A stretch of DNA of 56,587 bases. Source: Caulobacter sp. (GTDB lineage Bacteria; Pseudomonadota; Alphaproteobacteria; Caulobacterales; Caulobacteraceae). The translations under genes and the position numbers were made by a program. The DNA is taken from positions 1 through 56,587 of the forward strand of contig JAUSMJ010000006.1 of NCBI GenBank assembly GCA_030645575.1, given 5' to 3'. Of the stretch, positions 10,241-18,692 are shown one piece after another. Every line of letters starts with the position of its first letter. Within the stretch, counting starts at the first letter, position 1. The notes beneath the pieces are model-generated. The model made no database searches and was not told the DNA's origin. It was given only the letters and a program-made list of their open reading frames with translations.

Positions 10241-10915
10241 TTAGGCCAGTCCGAACACCTCGACGAATTTGCGCTCGCCGGCCTCGCTGAACGCCACCAC
10301 CCGTTCGCCGTCCACCCGCCGGGCCCAGCCCAGGGCGTAAAGCCGGTCCAGCACGGCCGCGCCCAGCGAGCCGGCCAGGTGGCTGCGGCGGACGCTCCAG
10401 TCCAGGCAGGCCTTGCACAGCGGCCGGCGGCCGGCCTTCAGCGCGGCCAGGTCGATGCCCAGGGCGGTGAAGAAGGCCTCGCCATAGGCCGTGAGCTGAA
10501 GATCGGCGTCGATCCGTCCGGACACGATCAGGCTGTCCAGCATCGCCACGCCCAGATCGCCGGCCAGATGGTCGTAGCAGACCCGCGCGCGGCGCAGCGC
10601 CGGCTCCTTCGGCCCGGGCCGGGTGCGGGCGTGTCCGGTGCGGGCGGCGAGATTCATCAGCCCCTCCAGCACGGCGGCCACGTCGTCGCCGGACAGGACG
10701 AAGTAGCTGTGCCGACCCTGTTTGCGACCGATGACCAGTCCGCCCTTCTCCAGCCGCGACAGGTGCGAACTGGCCGTCTGGGGCGTGACGCCGGCCTCGC
10801 GCGCCAGCTCGCCGGCCGTCAGGGCCTGGCCCGCCAGCAGAGCGGTCAACATGTTGGCCCGGGCGGGGTCGCCGAGCAGCGAGGCGACCAGGGCGATGTC
10901 GGGTCCGACCTTCAT
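10241..10915 (-). CDS. ArsR-family winged-helix regulator with C-terminal extension
   Basis: A 224-residue transcription factor. Residues about 10-85 form an ArsR/HTH_20 winged helix (LLGDPARANMLTALL, recognition region REAGVTPQTASSHLSRLEKG). The second half is an extra domain with a LCKACLDW cysteine pair near residues 160-167, which could bind metal or sense redox. It is too large for a minimal ArsR metal sensor. It is divergent from the NIPSNAP/ABM pair at 10995; inverted repeats in the shared gap are candidate operators. Confidence 0.85.
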   Translation of the reverse strand: MKVGPDIALVASLLGDPARANMLTALLAGQALTAGELAREAGVTPQTASSHLSRLEKGGLVIGRKQGRHSYFVLSGDDVAAVLEGLMNLAARTGHARTRPGPKEPALRRARVCYDHLAGDLGVAMLDSLIVSGRIDADLQLTAYGEAFFTALGIDLAALKAGRRPLCKACLDWSVRRSHLAGSLGAAVLDRLYALGWARRVDGERVVAFSEAGERKFVEVFGLA

Positions 10916-10980
10916 GGTTCGACCATGAGCGAAACATCAACCCAGGGCAAGCGGCTACGGTTCGCCGCACACCGAACCAT
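10914..10980. promoter_or_regulatory. Candidate operators in the ArsR/NIPSNAP divergent gap
   Basis: ATGGTTCG at 10914-10921 is repeated inverted as CGAACCAT at 10973-10980. A compact palindrome CATGGT-TCG-ACCATG lies at 10913-10927, overlapping the regulator start codon, and another GGTTCG occurs near 10959. The layout suits an autoregulated regulator that also controls the divergent pair. Binding is inferred only. Confidence 0.4.
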
Positions 10981-10994
10981 ATTGGAGCCCTTGC

Positions 10995-11303
10995 ATGGCC
11001 GTCGTCTGCTTCATCCGCTACGTCATCGACCCTTACCAGTGCGACGCATTCGAGGCCTATGCGCGCAACTGGTTGACCATCATTCCAGCCTGCGGCGGCG
11101 ACCTGATCGGCTACTTCATGCCGCACGAGGGAACCGACAACATCGCCCAGGCCCTGATCGCCTTTGACAGCCTGGCCGCCTACGAGGCCTATCGCGCCCG
11201 GCTGAAGACCGACCCGGCCGGCGCGGCCAACTTCCGCATGGCGCGGGAGAAGCGGTTCATCCTCAGCGAGGAACGGACCTTCCTGCGGCCGGTGACGGCA
11301 TGA
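10995..11303 (+). CDS. NIPSNAP-family dimeric alpha/beta-barrel protein
   Basis: A 102-residue small protein with the NIPSNAP-type ferredoxin-like fold ([21 protein letters not shown]...[21 protein letters not shown]). Function is unknown; such proteins often sit beside small monooxygenases. Its ATGA stop/start overlap with the ABM gene implies translational coupling. The divergent ArsR gene is 79 bases away and is its probable regulator. Confidence 0.8.
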   Translation: MAVVCFIRYVIDPYQCDAFEAYARNWLTIIPACGGDLIGYFMPHEGTDNIAQALIAFDSLAAYEAYRARLKTDPAGAANFRMAREKRFILSEERTFLRPVTA

Positions 11304-11632
11304 TCGCGGTGATCTTCGAGGCGCTGCCGAAGCCGGGCCTGCGCGAGGACTATCTCGCGACGGCGGCCCGGTTGCGGCCGTTGCTGGACGACATCGACGG
11401 CTTCCTGTCGATCGAACGGTTCGAGAGCCTGAGCCAGCCGGGCAAGGTGCTGTCGCTGTCATTCTGGCGGGACGAGGCTGCCGTGGCGGCCTGGCGGACC
11501 CTCGGCGAGCACCGCGCGGCCCAGGCCGACGGGCGGACCCGGATCTTCGAGGACTATCGTTTGCGCATCGCCGCCGTGGCGCGGGACTACGGCATGGGCG
11601 AGCGGGGTGAGGTCCCTGAAGACTTGCGGTGA
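11300..11632 (+). CDS. Antibiotic biosynthesis monooxygenase (ABM) domain protein
   Basis: A 110-residue protein with the ABM fold: [19 protein letters not shown], then [23 protein letters not shown] and [21 protein letters not shown] proteins are heme- or cofactor-independent monooxygenases, or simply binding proteins; no substrate can be assigned. It starts inside the NIPSNAP stop (4-base ATGA overlap), so the two form an operon, plausibly under the divergent ArsR regulator. Confidence 0.82.
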   Translation: MIAVIFEALPKPGLREDYLATAARLRPLLDDIDGFLSIERFESLSQPGKVLSLSFWRDEAAVAAWRTLGEHRAAQADGRTRIFEDYRLRIAAVARDYGMGERGEVPEDLR

Positions 11633-11640
11633 CCGGCTTG

Positions 11641-11680
11641 CGTCCTTCGACACGCCACTGCGCGGCTGCTCAGGATGACG
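11641..11680. repeat. Single unit of a second palindromic repeat type
   Basis: Starts CGTCCTTCGACACGCC and ends GCTGCTCAGGATGAC. The unit resembles the arms of the larger element at 37231 (GCGTCCTTTGAGACGC, then CTCCTCAGGATGAC). Only one arm is seen here. The rest of the 219-base gap up to 11852 shows nothing I can name. Confidence 0.55.
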
Positions 11681-11851
11681 TGTACTGCGCGCGTCTGGGT
11701 GAACAGAGCCACCAGCCGGTCATGGCGATGGGCCCCCTGGGCGACCTGTGGCATGATGTCGGGCATCGACGGCGCGATCGACTGGCTTCAGGATAGCCCG
11801 CGCCAGGACCATCCGCAGGACCGATGGTCGCCCATGCCCCGGAGGGCCGCC

Positions 11852-12055
11852 ATGACCGATCCCGTTTCCCCCGACCCGATCCGGCCGCCGCCGCCGGCCC
11901 ACAGCGGAGCGGCGGCCATCGTCCTGATCGGCGCGGGCGTCGGCCTGATGGTCGTGGGCCAGACCATGCTGCACATGCCGGCGATGGCCTATGTCGGCCT
12001 GGCGGTGCTGGCCGTCGGTCTCGTCTTCGGCGTGATCAGCCAGAGGGGGACATGA
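11852..12055 (+). CDS. Small two-helix membrane protein
   Basis: A 67-residue protein with a proline-rich N-terminus (about residues 3-15) and two hydrophobic segments, about 18-37 (AAAIVLIGAGVGLMVVGQTM) and 40-60 (MPAMAYVGLAVLAVGLVFGV). The ATG at 11852 has GGAGGG about 7 bases upstream; an earlier in-frame ATG at 11834 lacks this. Its stop overlaps the start of the next small gene (ATGA). Family and function unknown. Confidence 0.55.
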   Translation: MTDPVSPDPIRPPPPAHSGAAAIVLIGAGVGLMVVGQTMLHMPAMAYVGLAVLAVGLVFGVISQRGT

Positions 12056-12261
12056 CGCGGACCGCCAGCGTCCTGATCGCCGGCCTCCTGCTGACGGCCG
12101 GTCCGGCCGTGGCCCAGACGCCGCCCGCCGCGCCAGCGCCGGCCGCCACCCCCTGCGCCGGGCCCGAGTTCCGCCAGTTCGGCGAAGCCTCGACCGACGG
12201 CGGCAGGACCTGGGCGACGACCTTCGACTTCACCTACCGCCCGGCGACGGCGGCGCCCTGA
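12052..12261 (+). CDS. Tiny exported protein, hypothetical
   Basis: A 69-residue protein with a signal peptide (MTRTASVLIAGLLLTAGPAVAQ), then an alanine/proline linker and a short tail with one cysteine (PCAGPEFRQFGEASTDGG...TFDFTYRP). The ATGA overlap with the preceding membrane-protein gene supports both being real and cotranslated. No family recognised. Confidence 0.5.
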   Translation: MTRTASVLIAGLLLTAGPAVAQTPPAAPAPAATPCAGPEFRQFGEASTDGGRTWATTFDFTYRPATAAP

Positions 12262-12265
12262 CCGT

Positions 12266-12580
12266 TCAGACGACCGGGCTGACGACCAGGAACCGCGGGT
12301 CCTCGACCCAGGGCATGAACTCGCCCATCACCGCCTGGATCACCGGCCCGCCGAGGTCCTCGGCGATGAAACCGTCGAGGTCGTCGATGTCGAACACCTC
12401 GACATAGTCGATCGGGGGCGTTCCCTCGCCGATCAGCAGCCGTTCGACCCGATGGTTGGTGAAGGCCGCGACGCGCCGCACGCCCCGGATGTTGGGGTAG
12501 TCGTGGTCGCGCACCCAGGCCTCGAACGCGTCCCGGGCGACGCCGGCCCGCAGTCTGTAGGTGATCATCACATTGGCCAT
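12266..12580 (-). CDS. Small dimeric alpha/beta-barrel (REDY/HapK-like) protein
   Basis: A 104-residue protein starting MANVMITYRLRAGVARDAFEAW, followed by DYPNIRGVRRVAAFTNHRVE and a YVEVFDIDDLDGFIAE segment. The pattern fits the ferredoxin-like dimeric barrels grouped with REDY-like/HapK proteins, whose functions are poorly known. It is convergent with the tiny exported gene (4-base gap) and divergent from asd. Confidence 0.6.
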   Translation of the reverse strand: MANVMITYRLRAGVARDAFEAWVRDHDYPNIRGVRRVAAFTNHRVERLLIGEGTPPIDYVEVFDIDDLDGFIAEDLGGPVIQAVMGEFMPWVEDPRFLVVSPVV

Positions 12581-12611
12581 GACGCCCTCCGTTGTCCTTT
12601 CGTGCAGACTT

Positions 12612-12700
12612 GGCGCGGATGCCGTGGAGAACCAGACCCGAAAAGGGGGGCTGGCGCCGCCTTGAGCTTTCCTCTGCTTGCGCCCCCAGGTCCGGGGGCG
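12612..12700 (+). promoter_or_regulatory. Structured asd leader, possible RNA element
   Basis: The asd leader can fold into an outer GGCGC (12612-12616)/GCGCC (12654-12658) stem enclosing CCAG-ACCC...GGG-CTGG (12632-12654). A separate strong hairpin follows: CGCCCCC (12681-12687), loop AGGTCC, GGGGGCG (12694-12700). No T-tract follows, so it is not a simple terminator. It does not match a riboswitch class I can name. Confidence 0.25.
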
Positions 12701-12736
12701 TAACGGGAACGCGCTTTTCAGCGAAGGAGACTAGCG

Positions 12737-13774
12737 ATGGGCTACCGGGTCGCCGTGGTCGGCGCCACGGGCAATGTGGGCCGTGAGATGTTCAACATCC
12801 TCGAGGAAGTGAACTTCCCCGTGGACAGGATTCACGCCATCGCCAGCCGCAAATCCATTGGTGTCGAAGTGTCCTTCGGCGAGAAGATTCTCAAATGCGA
12901 GGATCTGGAGCAGTTCGACTTCTCGACCGTCGATATCGTGCTGATGAGCGCCGGCGGCGCCGTGTCCAAGGCCTGGGCCGAACGGATCGGCAAGGCCGGC
13001 CCGGTGGTGATCGACAATTCCTCGACCTGGCGGATGGACCCGGACGTGCCGCTGATCGTGCCGGAGGTGAACCCCGACGCGGTCGAGGGCTTCACGAAGA
13101 AGAACATCATCGCCAACCCGAACTGCACCACGGCGGGTCTGCTGGTGGCGCTCAAGCCGCTGCACGACGCGGCGACGATCAAGCGGATCGTCATCTCGAC
13201 CTACCAGTCGGTTTCCGGCTCGGGCAAGGAGGGCATGGACGAGCTGTGGGCCCAGACCAAGGGCGTGTTCGTCCTCGGGGCGCCCGAGCCGAAGAAATTC
13301 CCCAAGCAGATCGCCTTCAACGTGATCCCACAGTGCGACTCGTTCGTCGACGACGACTCCGGCGACACCAAGGAAGAGCGCAAGATGGCCGACGAGACGC
13401 ACAAGATGCTCGACCCGGCGATCCGGGTCAGCGCCACCTGCGTGCGGGTGCCGGTGTTCGTCGGCCACGGCGAGAGCGTCAACATCGAGTTCGAGCGCGC
13501 CATCAGCGACGACGAGGCCCGCGAGATCCTGCGCGAGGCCCCCGGCGTGGTGGTCATCGACAAGCGCGAGGACGGCGGCTACGCCACGCCCAAGGACATC
13601 CAGGGCGAGTTCCCGGTCTATGTCAGCCGCATCCGCGACGACCCCAGCCTCGAACACGGCCTGTCGCTGTGGGTGGTCTCGGACAACCTGCGCAAGGGCG
13701 CGGCGCTCAACGCCGTCCAGATCGCCCAGCTGCTGCACGACCGCGGACTGATCAAGCAGCGCGCCCTGGCCTGA
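12737..13774 (+). CDS. asd: Aspartate-semialdehyde dehydrogenase
   Basis: A 345-residue NADPH-dependent enzyme that reduces aspartyl phosphate to aspartate semialdehyde, the branch point to lysine/diaminopimelate, threonine and methionine. VVGATGNVGREM (about residues 7-18) is the nucleotide-binding loop. NPNCTT contains the catalytic Cys at about 130, and STYQSVSGSGKEGMDEL follows as in the family. AAGGAG sits just upstream of the ATG. An intrinsic terminator follows the stop, so it is probably monocistronic. Confidence 0.96.
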   Translation: MGYRVAVVGATGNVGREMFNILEEVNFPVDRIHAIASRKSIGVEVSFGEKILKCEDLEQFDFSTVDIVLMSAGGAVSKAWAERIGKAGPVVIDNSSTWRMDPDVPLIVPEVNPDAVEGFTKKNIIANPNCTTAGLLVALKPLHDAATIKRIVISTYQSVSGSGKEGMDELWAQTKGVFVLGAPEPKKFPKQIAFNVIPQCDSFVDDDSGDTKEERKMADETHKMLDPAIRVSATCVRVPVFVGHGESVNIEFERAISDDEAREILREAPGVVVIDKREDGGYATPKDIQGEFPVYVSRIRDDPSLEHGLSLWVVSDNLRKGAALNAVQIAQLLHDRGLIKQRALA

Positions 13775-13810
13775 TCAAGGACCCCCGCAAGAAGCGGGTG
13801 GATCATTCAG

Positions 13811-13844
13811 GGGGCCCGGGACCAGTTTCCGGGCCCCTTCTTTC
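13811..13844 (+). terminator. Intrinsic terminator after asd
   Basis: A 9-bp GC stem, GGGGCCCGG (13811-13819) and CCGGGCCCC (13829-13837), with a 9-base loop, followed by TTCTTTCT. The hairpin lies 37 bases after the asd stop and just before rarD. Confidence 0.85.
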
Positions 13845-13857
13845 TGGAGTTTTCGCC

Positions 13858-14751
13858 ATGCCGCCGGCGAAGGACGAAGGCCGCGCCGCCCTGACCGCGG
13901 CGATCGGCTGCTACACCATCTGGGGCCTGCTGCCCCTCTATATGCATGCGCTGGGCGCCGCCGGCGTGTCGCCGCTGGAAATCACCGCCGAGCGGACGGT
14001 CTGGGCGCTGCTGTGGGCGGCCGGGCTGGTGCTGCTGGCGCGCAAGGGCGAGGAACTGCGCCGCGTGCTGGGCGAGCCGCGCACGCTGGGCCTGCTGCTG
14101 GCCTCGGCCATGCTGATCGGCGTCAACTGGCTGATCTACGTCATCGCCGTGAACAGCGGCCGGACGCTGGAGGCCAGCCTCGGCTACTATATCAACCCGC
14201 TGATGAACATGGCCGCCGGCGCGCTGTTCTTCCGCGAACGGATCGACCGCTTCGGCATGGCGGCCATCGCGCTGGCCGCCGTCGGCGTGGCCGTGCAGAC
14301 CGCCGCCGTCGGCCATCCGCCCCTGCTGTCGCTGGGCCTGGCCGTCAGCTTCTGCGGCTACGGCCTGATCCGCAAACAGGTGCGCGCCGACGCCCAGACC
14401 GGGCTGCTGGTCGAGGCCGCCATCCTGGCCCTGCCGGCGCTGGCCTATGTCGTCTGGCTGCAGCGGCAGGGCGTCGGCCACTTCGGCGCCGGGACCTGGA
14501 CGACGGTGCTGCTGCTCTGCGCCGGTCCCCTGACCGTGGCTCCGCTGGCCCTGTTCAGCTGGGCCGCGCGGCGGCTGCCGCTGGTCTGGCTGGGCTTCAT
14601 CCAGTTCATCGCCCCGACGCTGCAGTTCTTCGTCGGCGTGGCCGCGGGCGAGGCCTTCACCCCCACGCGGGCGGCGGCCTTCGCCTTCATCTGGATCGGC
14701 GCGGCGGTGTTCGCCTTCGGCGCCTGGCGGCGGACGCGGCGGCTGGCGTAG
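13858..14751 (+). CDS. rarD: EamA-family transporter RarD
   Basis: A 297-residue inner-membrane protein with about ten hydrophobic segments in the drug/metabolite transporter fold. The RarD subgroup is recognised by AIGCYTIWGLLPLY near the start, EITAERTVWALLW, INWLIYVIAVNSGRTLEASLGYYINPL-type sequence near residues 87-115, and FIQFIAPTLQFF near the end. The substrate is not established. It starts 13 bases after the asd terminator; the real start is the ATG at 13858. Confidence 0.88.
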   Translation: MPPAKDEGRAALTAAIGCYTIWGLLPLYMHALGAAGVSPLEITAERTVWALLWAAGLVLLARKGEELRRVLGEPRTLGLLLASAMLIGVNWLIYVIAVNSGRTLEASLGYYINPLMNMAAGALFFRERIDRFGMAAIALAAVGVAVQTAAVGHPPLLSLGLAVSFCGYGLIRKQVRADAQTGLLVEAAILALPALAYVVWLQRQGVGHFGAGTWTTVLLLCAGPLTVAPLALFSWAARRLPLVWLGFIQFIAPTLQFFVGVAAGEAFTPTRAAAFAFIWIGAAVFAFGAWRRTRRLA

Positions 14752-14772
14752 GTCGAAGGGGACGTGGACCCG

Positions 14773-15630
14773 TCACCGAGTTCCCAGCGCCCTCGCCACC
14801 GCCGCCGCGAACACCGCCCCCGCCGCCGGAGCATGCTCCAGGAACAGGTCCGGTTCGATCGCCTCCAGCTCCATCACCCGCAACGTCCCGTCCGGGTGGC
14901 GGATCAGATCGACGCGGCAGTAGGTCAGGCGACCGGGCGCGGCGGCGAGCACTTTTTCCGCCACCTCCAGCGCCCCCGGCGGGGGATCGATAGGGCCGAT
15001 GGTCGAGCCGAACTGCGGCTGGACGCGGAAGTCGCCCTGTCTGGCCACCTTGCCGACGGCATGGCTGAACACGCCGTCGAAATGCAGCAGGGAAATCTCG
15101 CCCTCGCCGGACACCGCCGGCAGGAAGGGCTGGATCATCGCCGCGCCTGACGGTCCGCCGATCAGCGTCTCGCCCGGCCCCAGCTTTACCGTCTCGTGCG
15201 AGCCGCCCGACACCTGCGGCTTGACCACCAGGGTCTCCGCGCCCAGCTCGGCGCGGGCCTTGGCCACCACCGCGTCGTCGGCATGATCGGCGAACACCGT
15301 CGGCACCACCGGCACGCCGGCGGCCTCCAGGTCGGCCAGATAGGTCTTGGTGGTGTTCCAGCGCAGGATGGCCGCCGGATTGAGGGCTTTCACCCCCTTC
15401 GCTTCCAGCGCGTCGAGCATCGCCAGCCAGTCGGCGGCGTCCTGGTGGTAGCCCCAGGCCAGCAGTGGCAGGACGGCGTCCACGTCCGCCTCCGCCGCCT
15501 TCGGCCATTCCATGGCGACGACCTCCAGCCCCGCGCCGGAGAGGGCGGCGGTCAGGCGGTCGAAGGCCGGGCCCCAGACGCGGACATAGGGATTGTGAGC
15601 GGCGGGGGTGAGCAGGGCGATGCGGGCCAT
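14773..15630 (-). CDS. ATP-grasp domain protein
   Basis: A 285-residue protein with the ATP-grasp order: an N-terminal Rossmann-like region (MARIALLTPAAHNPYVRVWG), a central nucleotide-binding part with VVKPQVSGGSHET (about residues 137-149), and a C-terminal metal-binding part with YCRVDLIRHPDGTLRVMELE (about 237-256). These resemble the glutathione synthetase/RimK side of the superfamily. The ligated acid and amine are unknown. It is convergent with rarD and divergent from the PfkB kinase gene. Confidence 0.8.
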   Translation of the reverse strand: MARIALLTPAAHNPYVRVWGPAFDRLTAALSGAGLEVVAMEWPKAAEADVDAVLPLLAWGYHQDAADWLAMLDALEAKGVKALNPAAILRWNTTKTYLADLEAAGVPVVPTVFADHADDAVVAKARAELGAETLVVKPQVSGGSHETVKLGPGETLIGGPSGAAMIQPFLPAVSGEGEISLLHFDGVFSHAVGKVARQGDFRVQPQFGSTIGPIDPPPGALEVAEKVLAAAPGRLTYCRVDLIRHPDGTLRVMELEAIEPDLFLEHAPAAGAVFAAAVARALGTR

Positions 15631-15736
15631 GGCTTCCGCCTACTTGAGGCGGCCCCGCGCGACAAGGCCGGGTTTGCCCCGCCGGGCCTTGTCCTGTAAC
15701 CAGCCCCGTCCCCTTCACAACGCCAGAACCCCTGCC

Positions 15737-16729
15737 ATGCCCGAGCTCTACGACGTCGCCGCCATCGGCAACGCCATCGTCGATGTGATCGCCCCCTGCG
15801 ACGACGCCTTCCTGGCGGCCCAGGGCCTGGTCAAGAACAGCATGCAGCTGATCGACGAGGGCCAGGCCGAGGAACTCTACGGTCACATGGCGCCGGGCAT
15901 CGAGACCTCGGGCGGCTCGGCCGGCAACACCGTGGCCGGCGTCGCCAGCTTCGGCGGCCGGGCGGCCTTCCTCGGCAAGGTCGCCGACGACCAGCTGGGC
16001 GAGGTCTATGAGCACGACATGAAGGCCATCGGCGTGGCGTTCGACTCCCGGCCCCTGACCGGCGGCCCGCGCACGGCCCGCAGCCTGATCAACGTCACCC
16101 CCGACGGCCACCGCACCATGTGCACCTTCCTCGGCGCCTCGACCGAGCTGGGCCCGGACGACATCGACCCGGCGATGATCGAGCGGTCGAAGATCATCTT
16201 CCTCGAGGGCTATCTGTTCGACCCGCCCGAGGCCCGCCGCGCTTTCGCCAAGGCCGCCGGCCTGTCGCGCGCCGCCGGCCGGCTGATGTCGATCACCCTG
16301 TCGGACTCGTTCGTCGTCGAGCGGCACCGTGACGTGCTGCTGGCCTTCATCGAGACCGAGTGCGACATCGTCCTGGCCAACGAAGCCGAGGTGAAGGCGA
16401 TGTTCCAGACCGACGACTTCGAGGCCGCGTCCCAGGCGCTGATCGACCGCACCCGCATCTGCGCCATCACGCGGGGCGAGGCGGGCTCGGTCGTGCACGC
16501 GGGCGGGGCGTCGCATGTCATTCCCGCTTATCCGGTGGAAAAAGTCGTGGACACGACCGGCGCCGGCGACCAATACGCGGCGGGGTTTTTGCTGGGCGTG
16601 GCCCGCGGACGGTCGATGGACGTCTGCGGCCGGCTGGGCGCCCTGGCCGCGGCCGAGGTGATCGGCCACTACGGCCCCAGACCCCAGGTCTCGCTCGAGG
16701 CCCTGGCGAAGGCGGAAGGACTGATCTGA
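15737..16729 (+). CDS. PfkB-family carbohydrate/adenosine kinase
   Basis: A 330-residue ribokinase-family kinase. GGSAGNTVAGVASFGG (about residues 57-72) and the C-terminal DTTGAGDQYAAGFLLG (about 273-288), with its catalytic Asp, are the two family signatures. Alphaproteobacterial proteins of this type are often called adenosine kinase; the substrate is not certain. The ATG at 15737 begins MPELYDVAAIGNAIVD. Its stop overlaps the hisB start (TGATG), so it is cotranscribed with the his genes. Confidence 0.88.
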   Translation: MPELYDVAAIGNAIVDVIAPCDDAFLAAQGLVKNSMQLIDEGQAEELYGHMAPGIETSGGSAGNTVAGVASFGGRAAFLGKVADDQLGEVYEHDMKAIGVAFDSRPLTGGPRTARSLINVTPDGHRTMCTFLGASTELGPDDIDPAMIERSKIIFLEGYLFDPPEARRAFAKAAGLSRAAGRLMSITLSDSFVVERHRDVLLAFIETECDIVLANEAEVKAMFQTDDFEAASQALIDRTRICAITRGEAGSVVHAGGASHVIPAYPVEKVVDTTGAGDQYAAGFLLGVARGRSMDVCGRLGALAAAEVIGHYGPRPQVSLEALAKAEGLI

Positions 16730-17319
16730 TGGCCCGCACGGCCGAGGTGGTTCGCGAGACGAAGGAGACGCGGATCCGCGTCCACATCGATCTCGACGGA
16801 ACCGGGGAGGCGAAGGTCTCCACCGGCATCGGCTTCTTTGACCACATGCTGGACAGCTTCGCCCGCCACGGCGGCTTCGATCTGACGGTCGAGACCAAAG
16901 GCGACCTGCACATCGACATGCACCACACCGTCGAGGACACCGGCATCGTGCTCGGCCAGGCCGTGCACAAGGCGCTGGATGGCTTCAAGGGCGTGCGGCG
17001 GTTCGGCTGCGCCTACATCCCGATGGACGAGACCCTGACGCGCTGCGCGCTGGACCTTTCCAACCGGCCCTACCTGATCTGGAAGGCGGCGTTCAGGACG
17101 CCGCTGGTCGGGACCATGGACACCGAGCTGTTCAAGGAGTTTCACCACGCCTTCGCCATGAACGCCGGCGCCTGCGTGCATCTGGAAACCCTCTACGGCG
17201 ACAACAGCCACCATATCGCCGAGAGCGGCTTCAAGGCCCTCGCCCGCGCGCTGCGGACGGCGGTGGAGCTGGATCCAAAGACCCATGGACGGGCGCCGTC
17301 CACCAAGGGCTCGCTCTAG
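16729..17319 (+). CDS. hisB: Imidazoleglycerol-phosphate dehydratase
   Basis: A 196-residue monofunctional HisB that dehydrates imidazoleglycerol phosphate in histidine synthesis. Metal-binding motifs are FFDHMLDSFARHGG (about residues 37-50), DMHHTVEDTGI (about 63-73), and the C-terminal half repeats FHHAFA and NSHHIAES. It starts within the stop of the kinase gene and is followed by hisH after 9 bases. There is no phosphatase domain, as usual outside enterics. Confidence 0.96.
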   Translation: MARTAEVVRETKETRIRVHIDLDGTGEAKVSTGIGFFDHMLDSFARHGGFDLTVETKGDLHIDMHHTVEDTGIVLGQAVHKALDGFKGVRRFGCAYIPMDETLTRCALDLSNRPYLIWKAAFRTPLVGTMDTELFKEFHHAFAMNAGACVHLETLYGDNSHHIAESGFKALARALRTAVELDPKTHGRAPSTKGSL

Positions 17320-17328
17320 GAAATCTCC

Positions 17329-17973
17329 ATGCAGAGCGTCGCCCTGATCGACTACGGGTCGGGCAACCTGCGCTCGGCTGAAAAAGCCCTCCGCCGCGCG
17401 GCGGAGGGTCTGGCCGCGCCCGTGGACATCGTCGTCACCGCCGATCCCGACGTGGTCGCGAAGGCGGACCGGCTGGTGCTGCCGGGCGTCGGGGCCTTCG
17501 CGGCCTGCATGGGCGCGCTGACGGCGCTGGACGGCATGATCGAGGCGATGATCCAGGCGGCCATTGGCCGTGGCGCGCCGTTCCTGGGCATCTGCGTGGG
17601 CATGCAGCTTCTGGCCGACCGGGGGCTGGAGTTCGGCGAGACGAAGGGTCTGGGCTGGATCGGCGGCGACGTCGCCCGGCTGACGCCCGCCGATCCCGCG
17701 GCCAAGATCCCGCACATGGGCTGGAACGCGCTCGAGGCGGTCATCGACCATCCCTTGCTGGCCGGCCTCGGCGAGGGCGCGCACATGTATTTCACCCACA
17801 GTTTCGCCTTCACGCCCAACGATCCGTCGCATGTGATCGCCAGTGTGAACCATGGCGGTCGCTTCGCCGCGGCCGTGGCGCGTGACAACATCATGGGGGT
17901 GCAGTTCCACCCCGAGAAATCCCAGACCCAGGGCTTAAGGCTGCTGGCGAACTTCCTGGAGACGCCCGCGTGA
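17329..17973 (+). CDS. hisH: Imidazole glycerol phosphate synthase, glutaminase subunit
   Basis: A 214-residue class I glutamine amidotransferase that supplies ammonia to HisF. DYGSGN at the N-terminus, GICVGMQLL with the catalytic Cys at about 89, and FHPEKSQ with the His/Glu pair complete the triad. Its last codons overlap the hisA GTG start. Confidence 0.96.
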   Translation: MQSVALIDYGSGNLRSAEKALRRAAEGLAAPVDIVVTADPDVVAKADRLVLPGVGAFAACMGALTALDGMIEAMIQAAIGRGAPFLGICVGMQLLADRGLEFGETKGLGWIGGDVARLTPADPAAKIPHMGWNALEAVIDHPLLAGLGEGAHMYFTHSFAFTPNDPSHVIASVNHGGRFAAAVARDNIMGVQFHPEKSQTQGLRLLANFLETPA

Positions 17974-18692
17974 TCCTCTATCCGGCCATCGACCTGAAGG
18001 ACGGGCGCTGCGTGCGTTTGCTGCACGGCGACCTGAACAGGGAAACCGTGTTCAACAACTCGCCCGCCGACCAGGCGGGGGTGTTCCAGAAGCAGGGCTT
18101 TTCCTGGCTGCACGTCGTCGATCTCAACGGCGCGGTCGAGGGCCGCCCGGTCAATGGCGAGGCCGTGGCCAGTATTCTCGACGCCGTGTCGATCCCGGTG
18201 CAGCTGGGCGGCGGCGTTCGGACCATGGCCGCCATCGAGGGCTGGATCGAGGCCGGGGTCAGCCGCGTGATCCTGGGCACCGTCGCCGTGAAGGACCCGG
18301 CGCTGGTCAAGGCCGCGGCCCGGGCCTGGCCCGAACAGATCGCCGTGGCCATCGACGCCCGCGACGGCAAGGTCGCGGTCGATGGCTGGACGGGCGGCTC
18401 GGACCTGGGCGTCATCGAACTGGCCAAACGCTTCGAGGACGCGGGCGTCGCGGCCCTGATCGTCACCGACATCGGCCGAGACGGGGCCATGACCGGGGTC
18501 AACATCGACCAGGTCGGCGAGGTGGCCGACGCGGTGGCCATACCCGTCATCGCCTCGGGCGGCATCGCCTCGGTGCGCGACATCGAGCTGCTCAAGACCC
18601 GCAAGGGCGTGGCCATCGCCGGCGCGGTGCTGGGCCGCTCGCTGTACGAGGGCGCGGTCGATCCCGCCCAGGCGTTGAAGATCGCCGGCTGA
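17970..18692 (+). CDS. hisA: Phosphoribosylformimino-AICAR ribotide isomerase
   Basis: A 240-residue TIM barrel. It has PAIDLKDG with the catalytic acid near residue 8, QLGGGVR, and [13 protein letters not shown] with the second catalytic Asp. It starts with GTG at 17970, overlapping the hisH stop by 4 bases, so the pair is translationally coupled. The stop touches the hisF ATG (TGATG). Confidence 0.96.
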   Translation: MILYPAIDLKDGRCVRLLHGDLNRETVFNNSPADQAGVFQKQGFSWLHVVDLNGAVEGRPVNGEAVASILDAVSIPVQLGGGVRTMAAIEGWIEAGVSRVILGTVAVKDPALVKAAARAWPEQIAVAIDARDGKVAVDGWTGGSDLGVIELAKRFEDAGVAALIVTDIGRDGAMTGVNIDQVGEVADAVAIPVIASGGIASVRDIELLKTRKGVAIAGAVLGRSLYEGAVDPAQALKIAG

